A stretch of 64,000 bases of DNA from JBBROS01 sp965260935 (GTDB taxonomy: Bacteria > Pseudomonadota > Alphaproteobacteria > Acetobacterales > Acetobacteraceae), in contig OZ253374.1 in the NCBI GenBank assembly GCA_965260935.1, forward strand, positions 310,001 to 374,000. Direction: 5' to 3'. Within the stretch, counting starts at the first letter, position 1. Each line of letters starts with the position of its first letter. This document shows positions 52,688 through 61,742 of the stretch, piece by piece. The notes beneath the pieces are model-generated. The model was not told the DNA's origin. It did no database searches and saw only the letters and a list, made by a program, of their open reading frames with translations. The translations under genes were made by a program, and so were the position numbers.

Positions 52688-53441
52688 CTCAACCGGAGCT
52701 ATGGCCGAAACTGGGTGACGACGGTTTGAGAGAGGCGGCGTATCGAGGCGGGTGAAGGCCTGCCTGAACTCCCGAAGGAGCCGATACGCCATGTCGAGCA
52801 GTAGCACCGTTGTTTCCCTTCGTCAGCCCGATCGGCTCGACGAGGACCCGCTGACGGCCATTCTGCGCAGCGGCGCCCGCCAGTTGCTGGCCCAAGCCGT
52901 TGAGGCCGAAGCCGAGGCGTTCCTGGCTGCGATGAAAGGCGAGCGGCTGCCGGACGGGCGTGACCGCCTGGTCCGGCATGGCCACGGCCCGGAGCGCCAG
53001 GTGCAGACCGGCATTGGCCCGGTCGCGGTGCAGCGGGTCCGGTTGCGCGACCGCGGCGGCGACGAGGCTGGCGGCGAGCGCATCCGCTTCACGTCGGCCA
53101 TCCTGCCGCGCTGGGCGCGTCGCACGCGCAGCCTGGATGCCGTGCTGCCGGTGCTCTACTTGCGCGGCCTCTCGATGGGCGATTTCCAGGAGGCGCTCGG
53201 GGCGTTGCTGGGCAAGGAGGCCCCGAACCTGTCGCCATCGGTGATTGCGCGGCTGCGGGCTGAGTGGGAGTCAGACTACGCGCGCTGGCAGCAGCGCGCC
53301 CTGTCGGCCCGGCACTACGTCTACGTTTGGGCCGACGGCGTTTACCTGCAAGCGCGCATGGAGCCGCAGGCGGAATGCATGCTGGTGCTGATCGGGGCCA
53401 CGCCGGAAGGCCGCAAGGAGCTGCTCGGCTTCCAGGTGGGC

Positions 53442-53498
53442 GAAGCTGGCCAAAGGTTTCGCCAAGCGAAGCTTGGTGGAATGGCCAGCGGAGGGCAG
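53442..53498. repeat. Palindromic insert B (57 bp), in frame in an IS256 transposase
   Basis: Begins GAAGCTGGCCAAAGGTTTCG and ends GGTGGAATGGCCAGCGGAGG. The arms TGGCCA/TGGCCA and CCAAGC/GCTTGG form a hairpin around GAA. It adds EAGQRFRQAKLGGMASGGQ to the protein. The outer parts agree closely with insert A at 3468-3522. Confidence 0.65.
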
Positions 53499-53708
53499 CG
53501 GGAAAGCGTGCAGAGTTGGCGCGAGTTGCTGGTTGACCTGAAAGCCCGCGGCCTGGCTATCGCGCCGAAGCTGGCCACCGGCGATGGCGCACTTGGCTTC
53601 TGGAAAGCAATCGAGCAGGTCTGGCCAGCGACCCGGCACCAGCGCTGCGCAGTCCACAAAACCGTCAACGTCGTAAACAAGCTGCCCAAGTCCGTCCAGC
53701 CCGCGGCC

Positions 53709-53769
53709 ATCGCCTTTTCGGCGATCCGTCTGCGAAGCAGCCGGCGGCTCTGCCGCCGGAGGGGCAGAC
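53709..53769. repeat. Palindromic insert C (about 60 bp), frameshifting the IS256 transposase
   Basis: Two adjacent hairpins: ATCGCC TTTTC GGCGAT (53709-53725) and GTCTGC...GCAGAC (53728-53769) with inner arms GCCGGCGGC/GCCGCCGG. The second shares CGAAGC-stem-CGGAGGG(G)CAG with inserts A and B. Exact borders are uncertain by a few bases. Confidence 0.55.
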
Positions 53770-54202
53770 TTGCGCGAGATCTGGGCCGCGCCGGACCGGG
53801 CAACAGCCGAGACGGCGATGGCCACATTCGCCGACAAGTATGGCGCCAAATACGACAGGGCCGTCGCCTGCCTGATCAAGGACCGCGACGCGCTGCTGGC
53901 GTTCTACGACTTTCCCGCCGAGCACTGGGACCATCTGCGCACGACCAACCCCATCGAGAGCGTGTTTGCGACCGTCCGGCACCGCACGGTGCGGACCAAG
54001 GGCGCGCTGTCGCAGAACACGGCCCGGCTGATGGTGTTCAAGCTGGTGATGACCGCTGCGAAAACCTGGCGACGGCTGAAAGGGGAAAACCAGTTGCCCA
54101 AAGTCGTCCGGGGCGTCACCTTCCGCAACGGCGTCGAGGTCACCGACACGCCAAACCAAAGCGCCGCCTGATCACGGCGTCACCCAAATTCCAGTATAGC
54201 TC

Positions 54203-54410
54203 CTCAACCGCGGCCACTGGTCGAGCCGCCGAGTCGCGCGGCGCCTGTTTTGCCTGCTGGTCAGCGCCTTTGTTGCGGGTGGCCCCGTCGTGACCGGCCT
54301 CGGCGAGACATTGGAGCGCCGGTGGGGAGCGAAGACCAAAGCCCGGGGCATGTGTCGCGATCCGGTTCGCTCCTCACACGGCCGCTTGGTCAAAGCCAGT
54401 GGCCTACGAT
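54203..54410 (+). pseudogene. IS701-like transposase, second fragment
   Basis: Between the IS256 and the second IS4 element the frame reads LLNRGHWSSRRVARRLFCLL, VSAFVAGGPVVTGLGETLER, RWGAKTKARGMCRDPVRSSH and VKASGLR. It continues the N-terminal fragment (HRVLNR) and is followed, after IS4 copy B, by RWLSVMLLPDVSW. GLGETLERRWG corresponds to GxDDTxERRxG, with the catalytic Asp changed to Glu. Confidence 0.7.
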
Positions 54411-55678
54411 CTCAGCCATCCCCTCATTTCGCCTGAGCATACAATCCGCTGAAATCTGGTGCCTTTGAGACCGCTTGCTCGAACGCTTCCATGAGCGGCA
54501 GCAGGCGGTGCTCGGGCATGTTGGGGATGAGCTCGTCGAGCATGCAGCCCGGCCGAAACAGCGAGTGAGTGCGGGTCCGGCTGGTGTTGGACTTGAGCAA
54601 CCGGTCCAGGCCGAGGCTTTCGCCTACCGCGCCGAGCAGCGTCAGCAGCGCGACCGCGAAGGCGCTGACCAGCAGCAGCCGGTCTCGGCGCATAGGTTCG
54701 CCGACGCGGGTGGACGACAGTCCCATGCCGAAGCGCAGATCCTTGGTGTCGCGGAACTGCGGCTCGATGGTCCAGCGGCGGGCATAGTGGTTGACCAGCA
54801 TCGCCGCCGACGCCTCCGGGTCGCTTGCGGCCAGGCACCAGGGCTCCCTCATCGCCTTGGCATGAACGCACACAACGGCGCCGACCTGCTGCCCCTTGGC
54901 CGTCACCCGCGCATCGCGCAGCTTGCGCGCCCGGCCGCTCTTGCCCACCCACTCGGCGGCGGGCTTGGACGTGCCGTCGGCATCGGTCACGCGGATGTTG
55001 CCGCGGAAGCGGATGACGTAGCCAAAGCCGATCCGGCCCAGAAAGGCGAACAGCTTCTGGTCGCCGAAGCCACGGTCGGCCAGGATCGTCACCCGGCATT
55101 GCGGGGGCACCGTCTCGGCCAGGCGGCACAGGCACGCGTCCTCGTAGTCGTTGCGCCGTGTCGCGATCTCCTCTTTCCATACCGTCAGCCATATCAGAGG
55201 CGCCGCGCGGCCATGGTCCGTCACCAGGCTCAGCACGAGGGTTGACTGGTCGTCATGGTCGAAGTCGGTCCAGTCCATCGCGACCAGGATGCTGGGCCGG
55301 GCGTTGACCTGATGCGGGACCCAGCGGGCGAAGCTGTCCCACACCTCGATGCCGGCGTTGCTTATCAGGCGGTCGACCTGCTTGATCGCATGCTTGGTCA
55401 CCCAGCCCCGTGCTTGCGCCAGCGCCTGGCCAATCGTCGCCACCGCGAGCGAAGCGCCCGCCATGACGCCAAGCGTGGCACCCGCAAGGGCTTCAACCCG
55501 CTTGGCATGCAGGTCGCGACCATAAAGCTCGTCAAGGAAGCCCCGAACATTCGACAGCCGCTTGTCCGGACGCTCCAATTTGACCACCGCCAGACTCCAT
55601 ACCCGCTATCCGCGGTCATACGAAGTCGGCCCGAATCGCGCCTAGTAGAGGGTCAACTCAAATGAGGGGATTCGTGAG
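54411..55678. mobile_element. IS4-family insertion sequence, copy B (1268 bp, inverted relative to copy A)
   Basis: Same ends as copy A: CTCAGCCATCCCCTCATTTC at 54411 and CTCACGAATCCCCTCATTTG (inverse) ending 55678. GCCTACGAT at 54402-54410 and 55679-55687 is the 9-bp target duplication. It interrupts the IS701-like gene at the GLRW codons. Confidence 0.9.
54424..55587 (-). CDS. IS4-family transposase, copy B
   Basis: A 387-residue protein identical to the product of copy A except Leu for Pro in VDRLISN. All DDE motifs (AMDWTDFDHDD, LADRGFGDQ, RRWTIEPQFRDTK) are present. Since both copies have their own perfect target duplications, they came in by separate insertions and not by duplication of the locus. 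Confidence 0.88.
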   Translation of the reverse strand: MVKLERPDKRLSNVRGFLDELYGRDLHAKRVEALAGATLGVMAGASLAVATIGQALAQARGWVTKHAIKQVDRLISNAGIEVWDSFARWVPHQVNARPSILVAMDWTDFDHDDQSTLVLSLVTDHGRAAPLIWLTVWKEEIATRRNDYEDACLCRLAETVPPQCRVTILADRGFGDQKLFAFLGRIGFGYVIRFRGNIRVTDADGTSKPAAEWVGKSGRARKLRDARVTAKGQQVGAVVCVHAKAMREPWCLAASDPEASAAMLVNHYARRWTIEPQFRDTKDLRFGMGLSSTRVGEPMRRDRLLLVSAFAVALLTLLGAVGESLGLDRLLKSNTSRTRTHSLFRPGCMLDELIPNMPEHRLLPLMEAFEQAVSKAPDFSGLYAQAK

Positions 55679-56646
55679 GCCTACGATGGCTCTCGGTCAT
55701 GCTGCTGCCTGACGTTTCTTGGGCGGGACGGGTCTGGGCCTTGTTCCTGGCCGCGCTCGCCCCTTCCGAACGCTATGCCGCCGAGCGTCACAAGCGGCAC
55801 AAGACGCTGACCGGCTGGGGTCGGCAGGTTCTGCCGCAGGCGCTACGATGGCTGCCTGGCCGCCAGATCATCGGAGTGGCCGACAGCAGCGACGCCGCCA
55901 TGGACCTGCTGAACGCCGTGCGGGGGCGCATCCGCATGATCACCCGCCTACGGTTGGACGCGCGCCTGTTCGACGACACCCCGGCGCTGTCGGGCGGCCG
56001 CGGGCGATCGGCAAGCGGCAAGCGGCAAGCGGCAAGCGGCAAGCGGCAGGCCAATTCGGCCGAACGTCCGGTCAACGCCAAGACACGCCGGCGTCGACTG
56101 TAGGCGGCCGGCTGGCATGGTCGTGGCGAACGCCTGGTCGAGATCGTCTCCGGCGGCGCCCTTTGGCGCCATCCAGGCCGGCTCGTGCCGATCCGGTACG
56201 TGCTGGTCCGCGATGTCGCGGGCGAACTCCGGCCACAGGCATTCCTGTGCGCCAGCCTCGACGCAGACCCGGTCGACATCCTTCGCTGGTTCGTTCGCCG
56301 CTGGTCAATGGAGGCAGCCTTCGCTGAAGCGCGCCGGCATCTTGGCGTCGAAACCCAACGCCAATGGTCAGACTCTGCTATCGCCAGAACCACGCCGGCA
56401 CTGCTCGGGCTGTTCTCGTTGATCACCTGGTGGGCGCAAGATCCATACGCTGGCGCCACGCCGGCGCCGCGTGCCGCGAGTTGGCGTCCAAAACCTCCGC
56501 CAACCTTCAGCGATGCGCTTGCCGTTGTCCGCCACGAACTCTGGACGCATCATGGTTTCAACGCATCCGCGACCACAGCCGATATCGTCCAAATTCCCCA
56601 CGCCGCGATCAACGCCTTGATCAGCGCCGCCTGCTACGCCGCGTAA
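55679..56646 (+). pseudogene. IS701-like transposase, third fragment
   Basis: Continues RWLSVMLLPDVSWAGRVWAL, AERHKRHKTLTGWGRQVLPQ and VADSSDAAMDLLNAV (catalytic Asp region) to DDTPALSGG. Then a 7-bp tandem array and a lysine/arginine-rich stretch lead to a TAG at 56101-56103. The same frame continues AAGWHGRGERLVEIVSGGAL, VPIRYVLVRDVAGE and LRWFVRRWSMEAAFAEARRH with the catalytic Glu, then ITWWAQDP, to the stop at 56644-56646. The gene is therefore inactivated by two insertions and a nonsense codon. Confidence 0.7.
56010..56051. repeat. 7-bp tandem repeat (GGCAAGC x5 plus GGCAGGC)
   Basis: Five perfect GGCAAGC units (56010-56044) and one variant unit (56045-56051), inside the third fragment of the IS701-like transposase. 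Because 7 is not a multiple of 3, each gain or loss of a unit shifts the reading frame. Confidence 0.75.
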
Positions 56647-56674
56647 ATGGCCAAAGTCGAGCTAAGAAAGCACG

Positions 56675-57505
56675 TCACCTTGGCACGGAGCCTGGTGTAG
56701 CCGGCTCAATCTCAAGCAAGGCAGCAACGGACGCCGCTGCTGTGCGGAGCAATGGGAGCAACGCAAGCAACGATGTAGGAGAGTGGCGCGCAGTGGGCGC
56801 GTGCACCGCGAGCGCTGCCAAGAACGTGCCAGCCGAGTTCCGCACAGGCACGGCGATGGCGACCATACCTTCGATGAACTCCTCCTGATCGAGACCAATA
56901 TCCTGTTGCCGAGCCGCATTCAGAGCCCTGCTGAGGGCTTCGTGGCAGGTAATCGTACGCGGTGTCAGCGCCGGAAGCGGCAGGGCGGCGATCAGTCTCT
57001 CACGTTTGCCGGCGGATATGCAGCTCAGATACAGCTTGCCGCCGGCCGTACAGTGCAACGGGACGCGAGAGCCGATTGGAAAATGCACGGACAGCGGCCA
57101 ACGCGCCTCGACGCGGTCAAGATAGGTCGGCGTCGCCGCTGGGAAAATAAGAAGGTTGCAAGTCTCGCCGACCTGATCCACGACCCTTTGCAGCACAGGA
57201 TGCCAAAGCGACGGCAGCGACGAGAGACTGGCGATCCGAAGCACCGCACGCGTGAGCCTCAGGCCGAAGATCACCCGGCCACTCCGCGGATGCCTGGCAA
57301 GGATGCCGTCCTGCTCGAGTTGAGAGACGATGCGGTGGGCTTGCGGCCTGGAGACGCCGATCATCTTGCCAAGTTCAATCACGGTCAAGGATCGCCCGCT
57401 CGTCGCGAGCGCCTCCAGCACGTGCAGCAATCGGCCGCCGGGTATCCGCGTCGACGTCGCGGGACCATGTGATATTGGGCCTTGATGTCTCGTTGAATGC
57501 GACAA
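56675..57505 (-). CDS. IclR-family transcriptional regulator
   Basis: A 276-residue protein. The N-terminal winged helix is RLLHVLEALATSGRSLTVIE, LGKMIGVSRPQAHRIVSQLE, QDGILARHPRSGRVIFGLRL. The IclR effector domain has LQRVVDQVGETCNLLIFPAA, VPLHCTAGGKLYLSCISAGK and GMVAIAVPVRNSAGTFLAAL. The start is a TTG at 57505; a later start is possible. It is divergent from the MHS transporter with 188 bp between, and probably controls the 57.7-64 kb catabolic genes in response to an aromatic or organic acid (inference). Confidence 0.88.
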   Translation of the reverse strand: MSHSTRHQGPISHGPATSTRIPGGRLLHVLEALATSGRSLTVIELGKMIGVSRPQAHRIVSQLEQDGILARHPRSGRVIFGLRLTRAVLRIASLSSLPSLWHPVLQRVVDQVGETCNLLIFPAATPTYLDRVEARWPLSVHFPIGSRVPLHCTAGGKLYLSCISAGKRERLIAALPLPALTPRTITCHEALSRALNAARQQDIGLDQEEFIEGMVAIAVPVRNSAGTFLAALAVHAPTARHSPTSLLALLPLLRTAAASVAALLEIEPATPGSVPR

Positions 57506-57658
57506 AACCGCCTCGCAAAATGTGAGTCCAGCGCGATCAAGGTTGCAGGGCCGACGGAATGAACGCTAGCCTCGGTTAAACAAGTGCCGCTAAAGGAGAC
57601 GCTTTCCAAGCAAAGTCCAATCCGACAATCTGCGGCAAATGCCGAATGGCCTACAATA

Positions 57659-57675
57659 CTGATGCTGAACATCAG
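57659..57675. promoter_or_regulatory. Inverted repeat in the IclR/MFS divergent promoter region
   Basis: CTGATG CTGAA CATCAG, a perfect 6-bp inverted repeat 19 bases upstream of the transporter GTG and next to its GGGAGGA ribosome site. It is a candidate operator or small leader hairpin; a chance occurrence is possible. Confidence 0.3.
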
Positions 57676-57693
57676 AATAGGGAGGAAACATTA

Positions 57694-59028
57694 GTGAGTG
57701 CAAGCCAATACCAGGGGCAGCATAAAGCACCTCACAACGTCGGAAAAATCGCGATTGCCAGTGCAATTGGTGCGATTATTGAGTGGTACGACTTCTTTCT
57801 TTACGGCGTTGTCGCCGCTCTCGTGTTCAACAAGTTGTTTTTTCCTGACTTTGATCCGTTAGTTGGTGTCCTGCTTTCATATGCAACGTTCGCGGTCGGT
57901 TTCGTGGCCCGCCCGATTGGCGGCATTATTTTCGGCCATTTTGGTGACCGGGTTGGGCGCAAGACGATCCTTGTCTTGACCCTGCTGATCATGGGCCTTG
58001 CAACCGTACTCATCGGCATCCTGCCCACTTATGACTCAATTGGGATCGCTGCCCCGCTCCTGCTGCTTCTGCTACGTGTTCTGCAGGGCATCGGCATCGG
58101 CGGCGAGTGGGGCGGTGCCGTGCTCATGGCGGTGGAGCACGCGCCGCAGGGCCGGCGGGGGTTCTACGGCAGCTACCCGCAGATCGGGGTTCCCGCCGGG
58201 CTGATGCTGAGCGCGGCCGTGATTGCCCTGCTAAACTTGCTGCCGAACGAGCAGTTCCTTGCCTGGGGCTGGCGGGTCGCGTTCCTGCTCAGCGCGCTCC
58301 TCGTCGTCGTCGGCCTGTTCATTCGCCTGCAAATCCTGGAGACGCCCGATTTCGTCCGCATGAAGTCGGCCGGGGCGGAAACCCGCGCGCCCTTCTTGGA
58401 GATGTTCCGCAGCCATTCCCGCAGCACGGCCCTGGGCGTCGGCGCGCGTTGGGTCGAAGGGGTGTGCTTCAATATGTGGGGCGTGTTCATCATCGGCTAC
58501 GCGACGCAGACGCTGCACCTGTCGCGCTCGACCGCCCTGCTCGGCGTCATCATCGCCTCCGGGCTGATGATCCCGCTCGTTCCGGCATACGGGGCGCTTG
58601 CGGACAGGTTCGGCTTGCGCACAGTCTATTGCTGCGGGGCGCTGGCAATCGGCGCGCTCGCGTTCCCGTCGTTCTGGCTGATGAACGCCGCCGGCGCCAC
58701 GCACCCGTGGCTCGTCTGGATCGGCATCATCGTGCCGCTCTCGATCGCCTATCCCGCGGTCTACGGCCCGCAAGCGGCGTTGTTCTCCAGTCTGTACCCA
58801 CCCAACGTGCGCTACACGGGCGTGTCGTTCTGCTATCAGTTCTCCGGCGTCTTTGCCAGCGGCCTGACGCCCCTGATCGCGACCGCGCTGCTGTCCTGGG
58901 GCGGCGGCCAGCCCTGGTACATCTGCGGCTACGTCTTGCTTGTGGCCATTATCAGCTTCTTCTGCGTGGCAGCGATGCCTTCGGCCTGGGTCTCGGCATC
59001 CGCTGTTGCCCGGCCGGCGACTGCGTAG
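57694..59028 (+). CDS. MFS transporter, metabolite:H+ symporter (MHS) family
   Basis: A 444-residue protein with 12 predicted membrane segments. It has IASAIGAIIEWYDFFLYGVV at the N-terminus, the MFS loop motif GHFGDRVGRKTILVLTLLIM, QGIGIGGEWGGAVLMAVEHA (MHS signature), and the second-half loop GALADRFGLRT. GTG 57694 is preceded by GGGAGGA. MHS proteins take up organic acids, osmolytes or aromatic acids by proton symport in the inner membrane. First gene of the cluster, divergent from iclR. Confidence 0.9.
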   Translation: MSASQYQGQHKAPHNVGKIAIASAIGAIIEWYDFFLYGVVAALVFNKLFFPDFDPLVGVLLSYATFAVGFVARPIGGIIFGHFGDRVGRKTILVLTLLIMGLATVLIGILPTYDSIGIAAPLLLLLLRVLQGIGIGGEWGGAVLMAVEHAPQGRRGFYGSYPQIGVPAGLMLSAAVIALLNLLPNEQFLAWGWRVAFLLSALLVVVGLFIRLQILETPDFVRMKSAGAETRAPFLEMFRSHSRSTALGVGARWVEGVCFNMWGVFIIGYATQTLHLSRSTALLGVIIASGLMIPLVPAYGALADRFGLRTVYCCGALAIGALAFPSFWLMNAAGATHPWLVWIGIIVPLSIAYPAVYGPQAALFSSLYPPNVRYTGVSFCYQFSGVFASGLTPLIATALLSWGGGQPWYICGYVLLVAIISFFCVAAMPSAWVSASAVARPATA

Positions 59029-59044
59029 CCTGAGGACCTCAATC

Positions 59045-60667
59045 ATGGACAACGATACATACGACTACATCGTCGTCGGCGCGGGCTCGGCCGGGTGCGT
59101 AGTCGCCAATCGCCTCTCCGCCTCGCCGTCGAACCGGGTGCTGCTGCTCGAGGCCGGGCCGCGGGACAGGAATCCTTGGGTCCACATCCCGGTCGGCTAC
59201 TTCAAAACGATGCACAACCCACGCACGGACTGGCGCCTCGTCACAGAGCCGGACCCAGGACTGAACGGCCGCAGCCTGGCCTGGCCCCGAGGCCGCGTGC
59301 TGGGCGGGTCCAGTTCCATCAACGGCCTGCTCTACATTCGCGGCCAGGCCGCCGACTACGACCACTGGCGGCAGCTCGGCTGTACCGGCTGGTCGTATGA
59401 AGACGTGCTGCCGTTGTTCCGCATGAGCGAGGACCAGGAGCGCGGCCCGGACGCGTTCCACGGAGCGGGCGGCCCGCTCTCCGTGTCCGACATGCGCGTC
59501 CGCCGCAACGTCTGCGACGCCTACATCGCGGCGGCCGAGGAACTCGGCATCCCGCGTAACAACGATTTCAACGGGGCACAGCAGGAGGGGGCCGGCTATT
59601 TTCAGCTCACTGCCCGCAAGGGCTGGCGGTGTAGCGCCGCCGTCGCCTACCTCCGCCCGGCCCGCAACCGGCCCAACCTGGACATCGTGACCGGAGCGCT
59701 CACGCATCGCGTCGTGATCGAAGGGTGCCGGGCGACAGGCGTCGAGTTCTCCATCGGCGGCGAGGTCCGCACGGCGCGGGCGCGCGGCGAGGTGGTGCTG
59801 TCCGCCGGCGCGATCGCCTCGCCCTGCTTGCTGGAACTGTCCGGCATCGGCCGCGGCGACGTGCTGCAGACGCTGGGCATTCCTGTCGTGCAGGAGATCA
59901 TGGGCGTCGGCGAGAACCTGCAGGACCATTTGCAGGCGCGGGCGGTCTACCGCTCGACCAAGCCGACGCTCAACGACGAGGTCAACCATCCGATCCGCAA
60001 GATGCTGATCGGCTTGGAGTACATCGCCTTCCGCAGCGGCCCTATGAGCATGGGGGCGAGCCAAGCCTGCATCTTCGCCCGCACCCACCCGTCGTTGGAA
60101 CAGCCGAATGTCCAGTTCCACATCCAGCCGCTCAGCTCCGACAAGCCCGGCGAGGGCCTGCACCGCTACTCCGCCTTCACCGCCTCCGTCTGCCAGCTTC
60201 GCCCGGAAAGCCGCGGCCGGATCGTTCCGCGCTCCGCCGATCCGAAGGAGCCCTCGGCAATCTATCCGAACTATCTGGCGACGCCGCTCGACCAGGAGAC
60301 GCTGGTCGCGGGCATGAAGCTGTCGCGCAAGCTCGCCGCGACCCGCGCGCTGAGCCCGTTTATCGTCGAGGAGCTGGACCCAGGCCCGGAGGTCAGAACC
60401 GACGAGCAGTTGCTGGAGCACGCCCGCAATACCGCGACGACGATCTACCACCCCGTCGGCACGTGCAAGATGGGCATTGATTCATGGGCGGTGGTGGACC
60501 CGCGCTTGCGCGTCCGTGGGATCGCCGGGCTGCGGGTAGCCGACGCTTCGGTCATGCCGACGCTCGTGTCCGGGAACACGAACGCACCGACGATCATGAT
60601 CGGAGAGAAGGCGGCGGCGATGATCCTCGAAGACGCCCGGACCGGCACGCACGCGGAGGCCGCGTAG
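59045..60667 (+). CDS. GMC-family FAD oxidoreductase (choline/alcohol dehydrogenase-like)
   Basis: A 540-residue flavoprotein. FAD-binding YDYIVVGAGSAGCVVANRLS at residues 6-25, GMC signature 1 PRGRVLGGSSSINGLLYIRG, signature 2 GAIASPCLLELSGIGR, and the active-site end TTIYHPVGTCKMG with the catalytic His. The second catalytic residue is in VSGNTNAPTIMIGEKAA (Asn). It oxidises a primary or secondary alcohol. It starts 16 bases after the transporter stop and is followed directly by the next gene, so it is part of the same operon. Confidence 0.9.
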   Translation: MDNDTYDYIVVGAGSAGCVVANRLSASPSNRVLLLEAGPRDRNPWVHIPVGYFKTMHNPRTDWRLVTEPDPGLNGRSLAWPRGRVLGGSSSINGLLYIRGQAADYDHWRQLGCTGWSYEDVLPLFRMSEDQERGPDAFHGAGGPLSVSDMRVRRNVCDAYIAAAEELGIPRNNDFNGAQQEGAGYFQLTARKGWRCSAAVAYLRPARNRPNLDIVTGALTHRVVIEGCRATGVEFSIGGEVRTARARGEVVLSAGAIASPCLLELSGIGRGDVLQTLGIPVVQEIMGVGENLQDHLQARAVYRSTKPTLNDEVNHPIRKMLIGLEYIAFRSGPMSMGASQACIFARTHPSLEQPNVQFHIQPLSSDKPGEGLHRYSAFTASVCQLRPESRGRIVPRSADPKEPSAIYPNYLATPLDQETLVAGMKLSRKLAATRALSPFIVEELDPGPEVRTDEQLLEHARNTATTIYHPVGTCKMGIDSWAVVDPRLRVRGIAGLRVADASVMPTLVSGNTNAPTIMIGEKAAAMILEDARTGTHAEAA

Positions 60668-61714
60668 ATGGCCACCGCGCGGGAACTAGCCTTCGCTGCG
60701 AAGCCGGCGTTCGGTTGGGGCGGCTTGACGGCGGGGCTCGCGCTCTGCGCCGCGATCATGGTGGTGGCCGAGATGCTCGGGGCACAGGTGCCGGTTGTCG
60801 GTGCGCCGCTGTTCGCGATCGCTATCGGCGTCGCCGTCGCCAACATCGTGCTCGCACCGGCGCAGCTCAAAACGTTGCGGGTGGGAGACATCGGCAAAAT
60901 GTGCCTCAAGATCGGCATCGTTTTGCTTGGGGCGAGTCTCAACCTGGCCGACATCCTGCAAACCGGCCTACAATCGCTACCGGTGCTGCTGGCAACCTTG
61001 GTAGCCGGGTTCATCGCCGCATTCGGCATTGGTTGGTTGCTGGGGGTAGAGTGGCGGATGCGGTGCCTGATCGGCATCGGCACCACGATCTGCGGCGCGT
61101 CTGCCATCGCGGCGCTTTCGCCGGTGGTGCGGGCCAAGGCCGAGGAGATCGCCTACGCGATCTCCGTTATCTTCCTGTTCAACATGATCGCGGTGTTCGC
61201 CTTCCCGGCGATCGGACACTTTCTAGCCTTGGGCAACCAAGCTTTCGGCCTGTGGACCGGGACGGCCGTGAACGACACCTCCGCCGTCGTCGCCGCCGGC
61301 TTCAGCTACAGCCATGCCGCCGGCGCCTACGCCACGATCGTCAAGCTCACGCGGACGACGCTCATCATCCCGCTCGTGTTGGGGTTCGGCCTGCTAATGC
61401 CCATCCTCGACCGCGGCACCGGCGCGGGCAAGGCGTCGCTGGTCCGCCGGGTCTGGAATGCGGTTCCCCTGTTCATCGTCCTATTCGTCCTCGCTTCGTT
61501 GGCGCAGACGATGGGGCTGTTCGGCCATGCGGCGCCGCAGATTGAATTCCTGGGCCGGTGGGTCATGGTCATGGCGTTGGCCGCCGTCGGATTGCAGGGC
61601 TACTGGCGCGCGTTCGTCGGTGCAGGGCCGCGGCCTCTGCTGCTCGGCCTTGCAACTTGGATCGCCGTCGCCATCACCAGCCTTGCAGTACAGCACGCAA
61701 CCGGCACACTGTAG
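60668..61714 (+). CDS. YeiH/UPF0324-family membrane protein (putative sulfate exporter family)
   Basis: A 348-residue membrane protein with about 10 hydrophobic segments. The family motifs are MCLKIGIVLLGASLNLADIL, IGIGTTICGASAIAALSPVV, VIFLFNMIAVFAFPAIGH and GTAVNDTSAVVAAGFSYS. The start codon follows the GMC stop with no gap (60665-60667 / 60668). The family includes proteins linked to sulfur-compound metabolism and is often called a putative sulfate exporter; this function is weakly supported. Its presence might point to a sulfonated or sulfur-containing substrate (inference). Confidence 0.85.
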   Translation: MATARELAFAAKPAFGWGGLTAGLALCAAIMVVAEMLGAQVPVVGAPLFAIAIGVAVANIVLAPAQLKTLRVGDIGKMCLKIGIVLLGASLNLADILQTGLQSLPVLLATLVAGFIAAFGIGWLLGVEWRMRCLIGIGTTICGASAIAALSPVVRAKAEEIAYAISVIFLFNMIAVFAFPAIGHFLALGNQAFGLWTGTAVNDTSAVVAAGFSYSHAAGAYATIVKLTRTTLIIPLVLGFGLLMPILDRGTGAGKASLVRRVWNAVPLFIVLFVLASLAQTMGLFGHAAPQIEFLGRWVMVMALAAVGLQGYWRAFVGAGPRPLLLGLATWIAVAITSLAVQHATGTL

Positions 61715-61742
61715 CGCAGCGATCAAGAATGGAAGCGAGTCA

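Larger units (their letters stand above)
52791..54171 (+). pseudogene. IS256-family transposase disrupted by palindromic inserts
   Basis: From ATG 52791 the protein reads MSSSSTVVSLRQPDRLDEDP and IRFTSAILPRWARRTRSLDA. The DDE core follows with YVYVWADGVYLQARMEPQAE (catalytic Asp), LIGATPEGRKELLGFQVG, ATGDGALGFWKAIEQVWP (second Asp) and QRCAVHKTVNVVNKLPKS. The C-terminal half, FYDFPAEHWDHLRTTNPIES with the catalytic Glu, continues in another frame from 53770 to 54171. Insert B (53442-53498) adds 19 residues in frame between QVG and RES. Insert C (about 53709-53769) shifts the frame after VQPAA, before DLREIW. Confidence 0.8.
52696..54202. mobile_element. IS256-family insertion sequence (1507 bp) inside the IS701-like gene
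   Basis: Ends GAGCTAT...TGGGTGACG (52696) and the inverse GAGCTATACTGGAATTTGGG (ending 54202). CTCAACCG is present at 52688-52695 and 54203-54210 as an 8-bp target duplication. The flanking IS701-like protein sequence joins up when the element is removed. It carries a transposase with two palindromic inserts. Confidence 0.85.

Noticed and set aside
50619..55678. The two IS4 copies as a composite transposon
   Set aside because: Each copy has its own perfect target duplication, and the outer flanks do not share one; they are independent insertions.
56010..56051. Tandem repeat as a CRISPR or plasmid iteron array
   Set aside because: The unit is only 7 bp without spacers and lies within a transposase gene.
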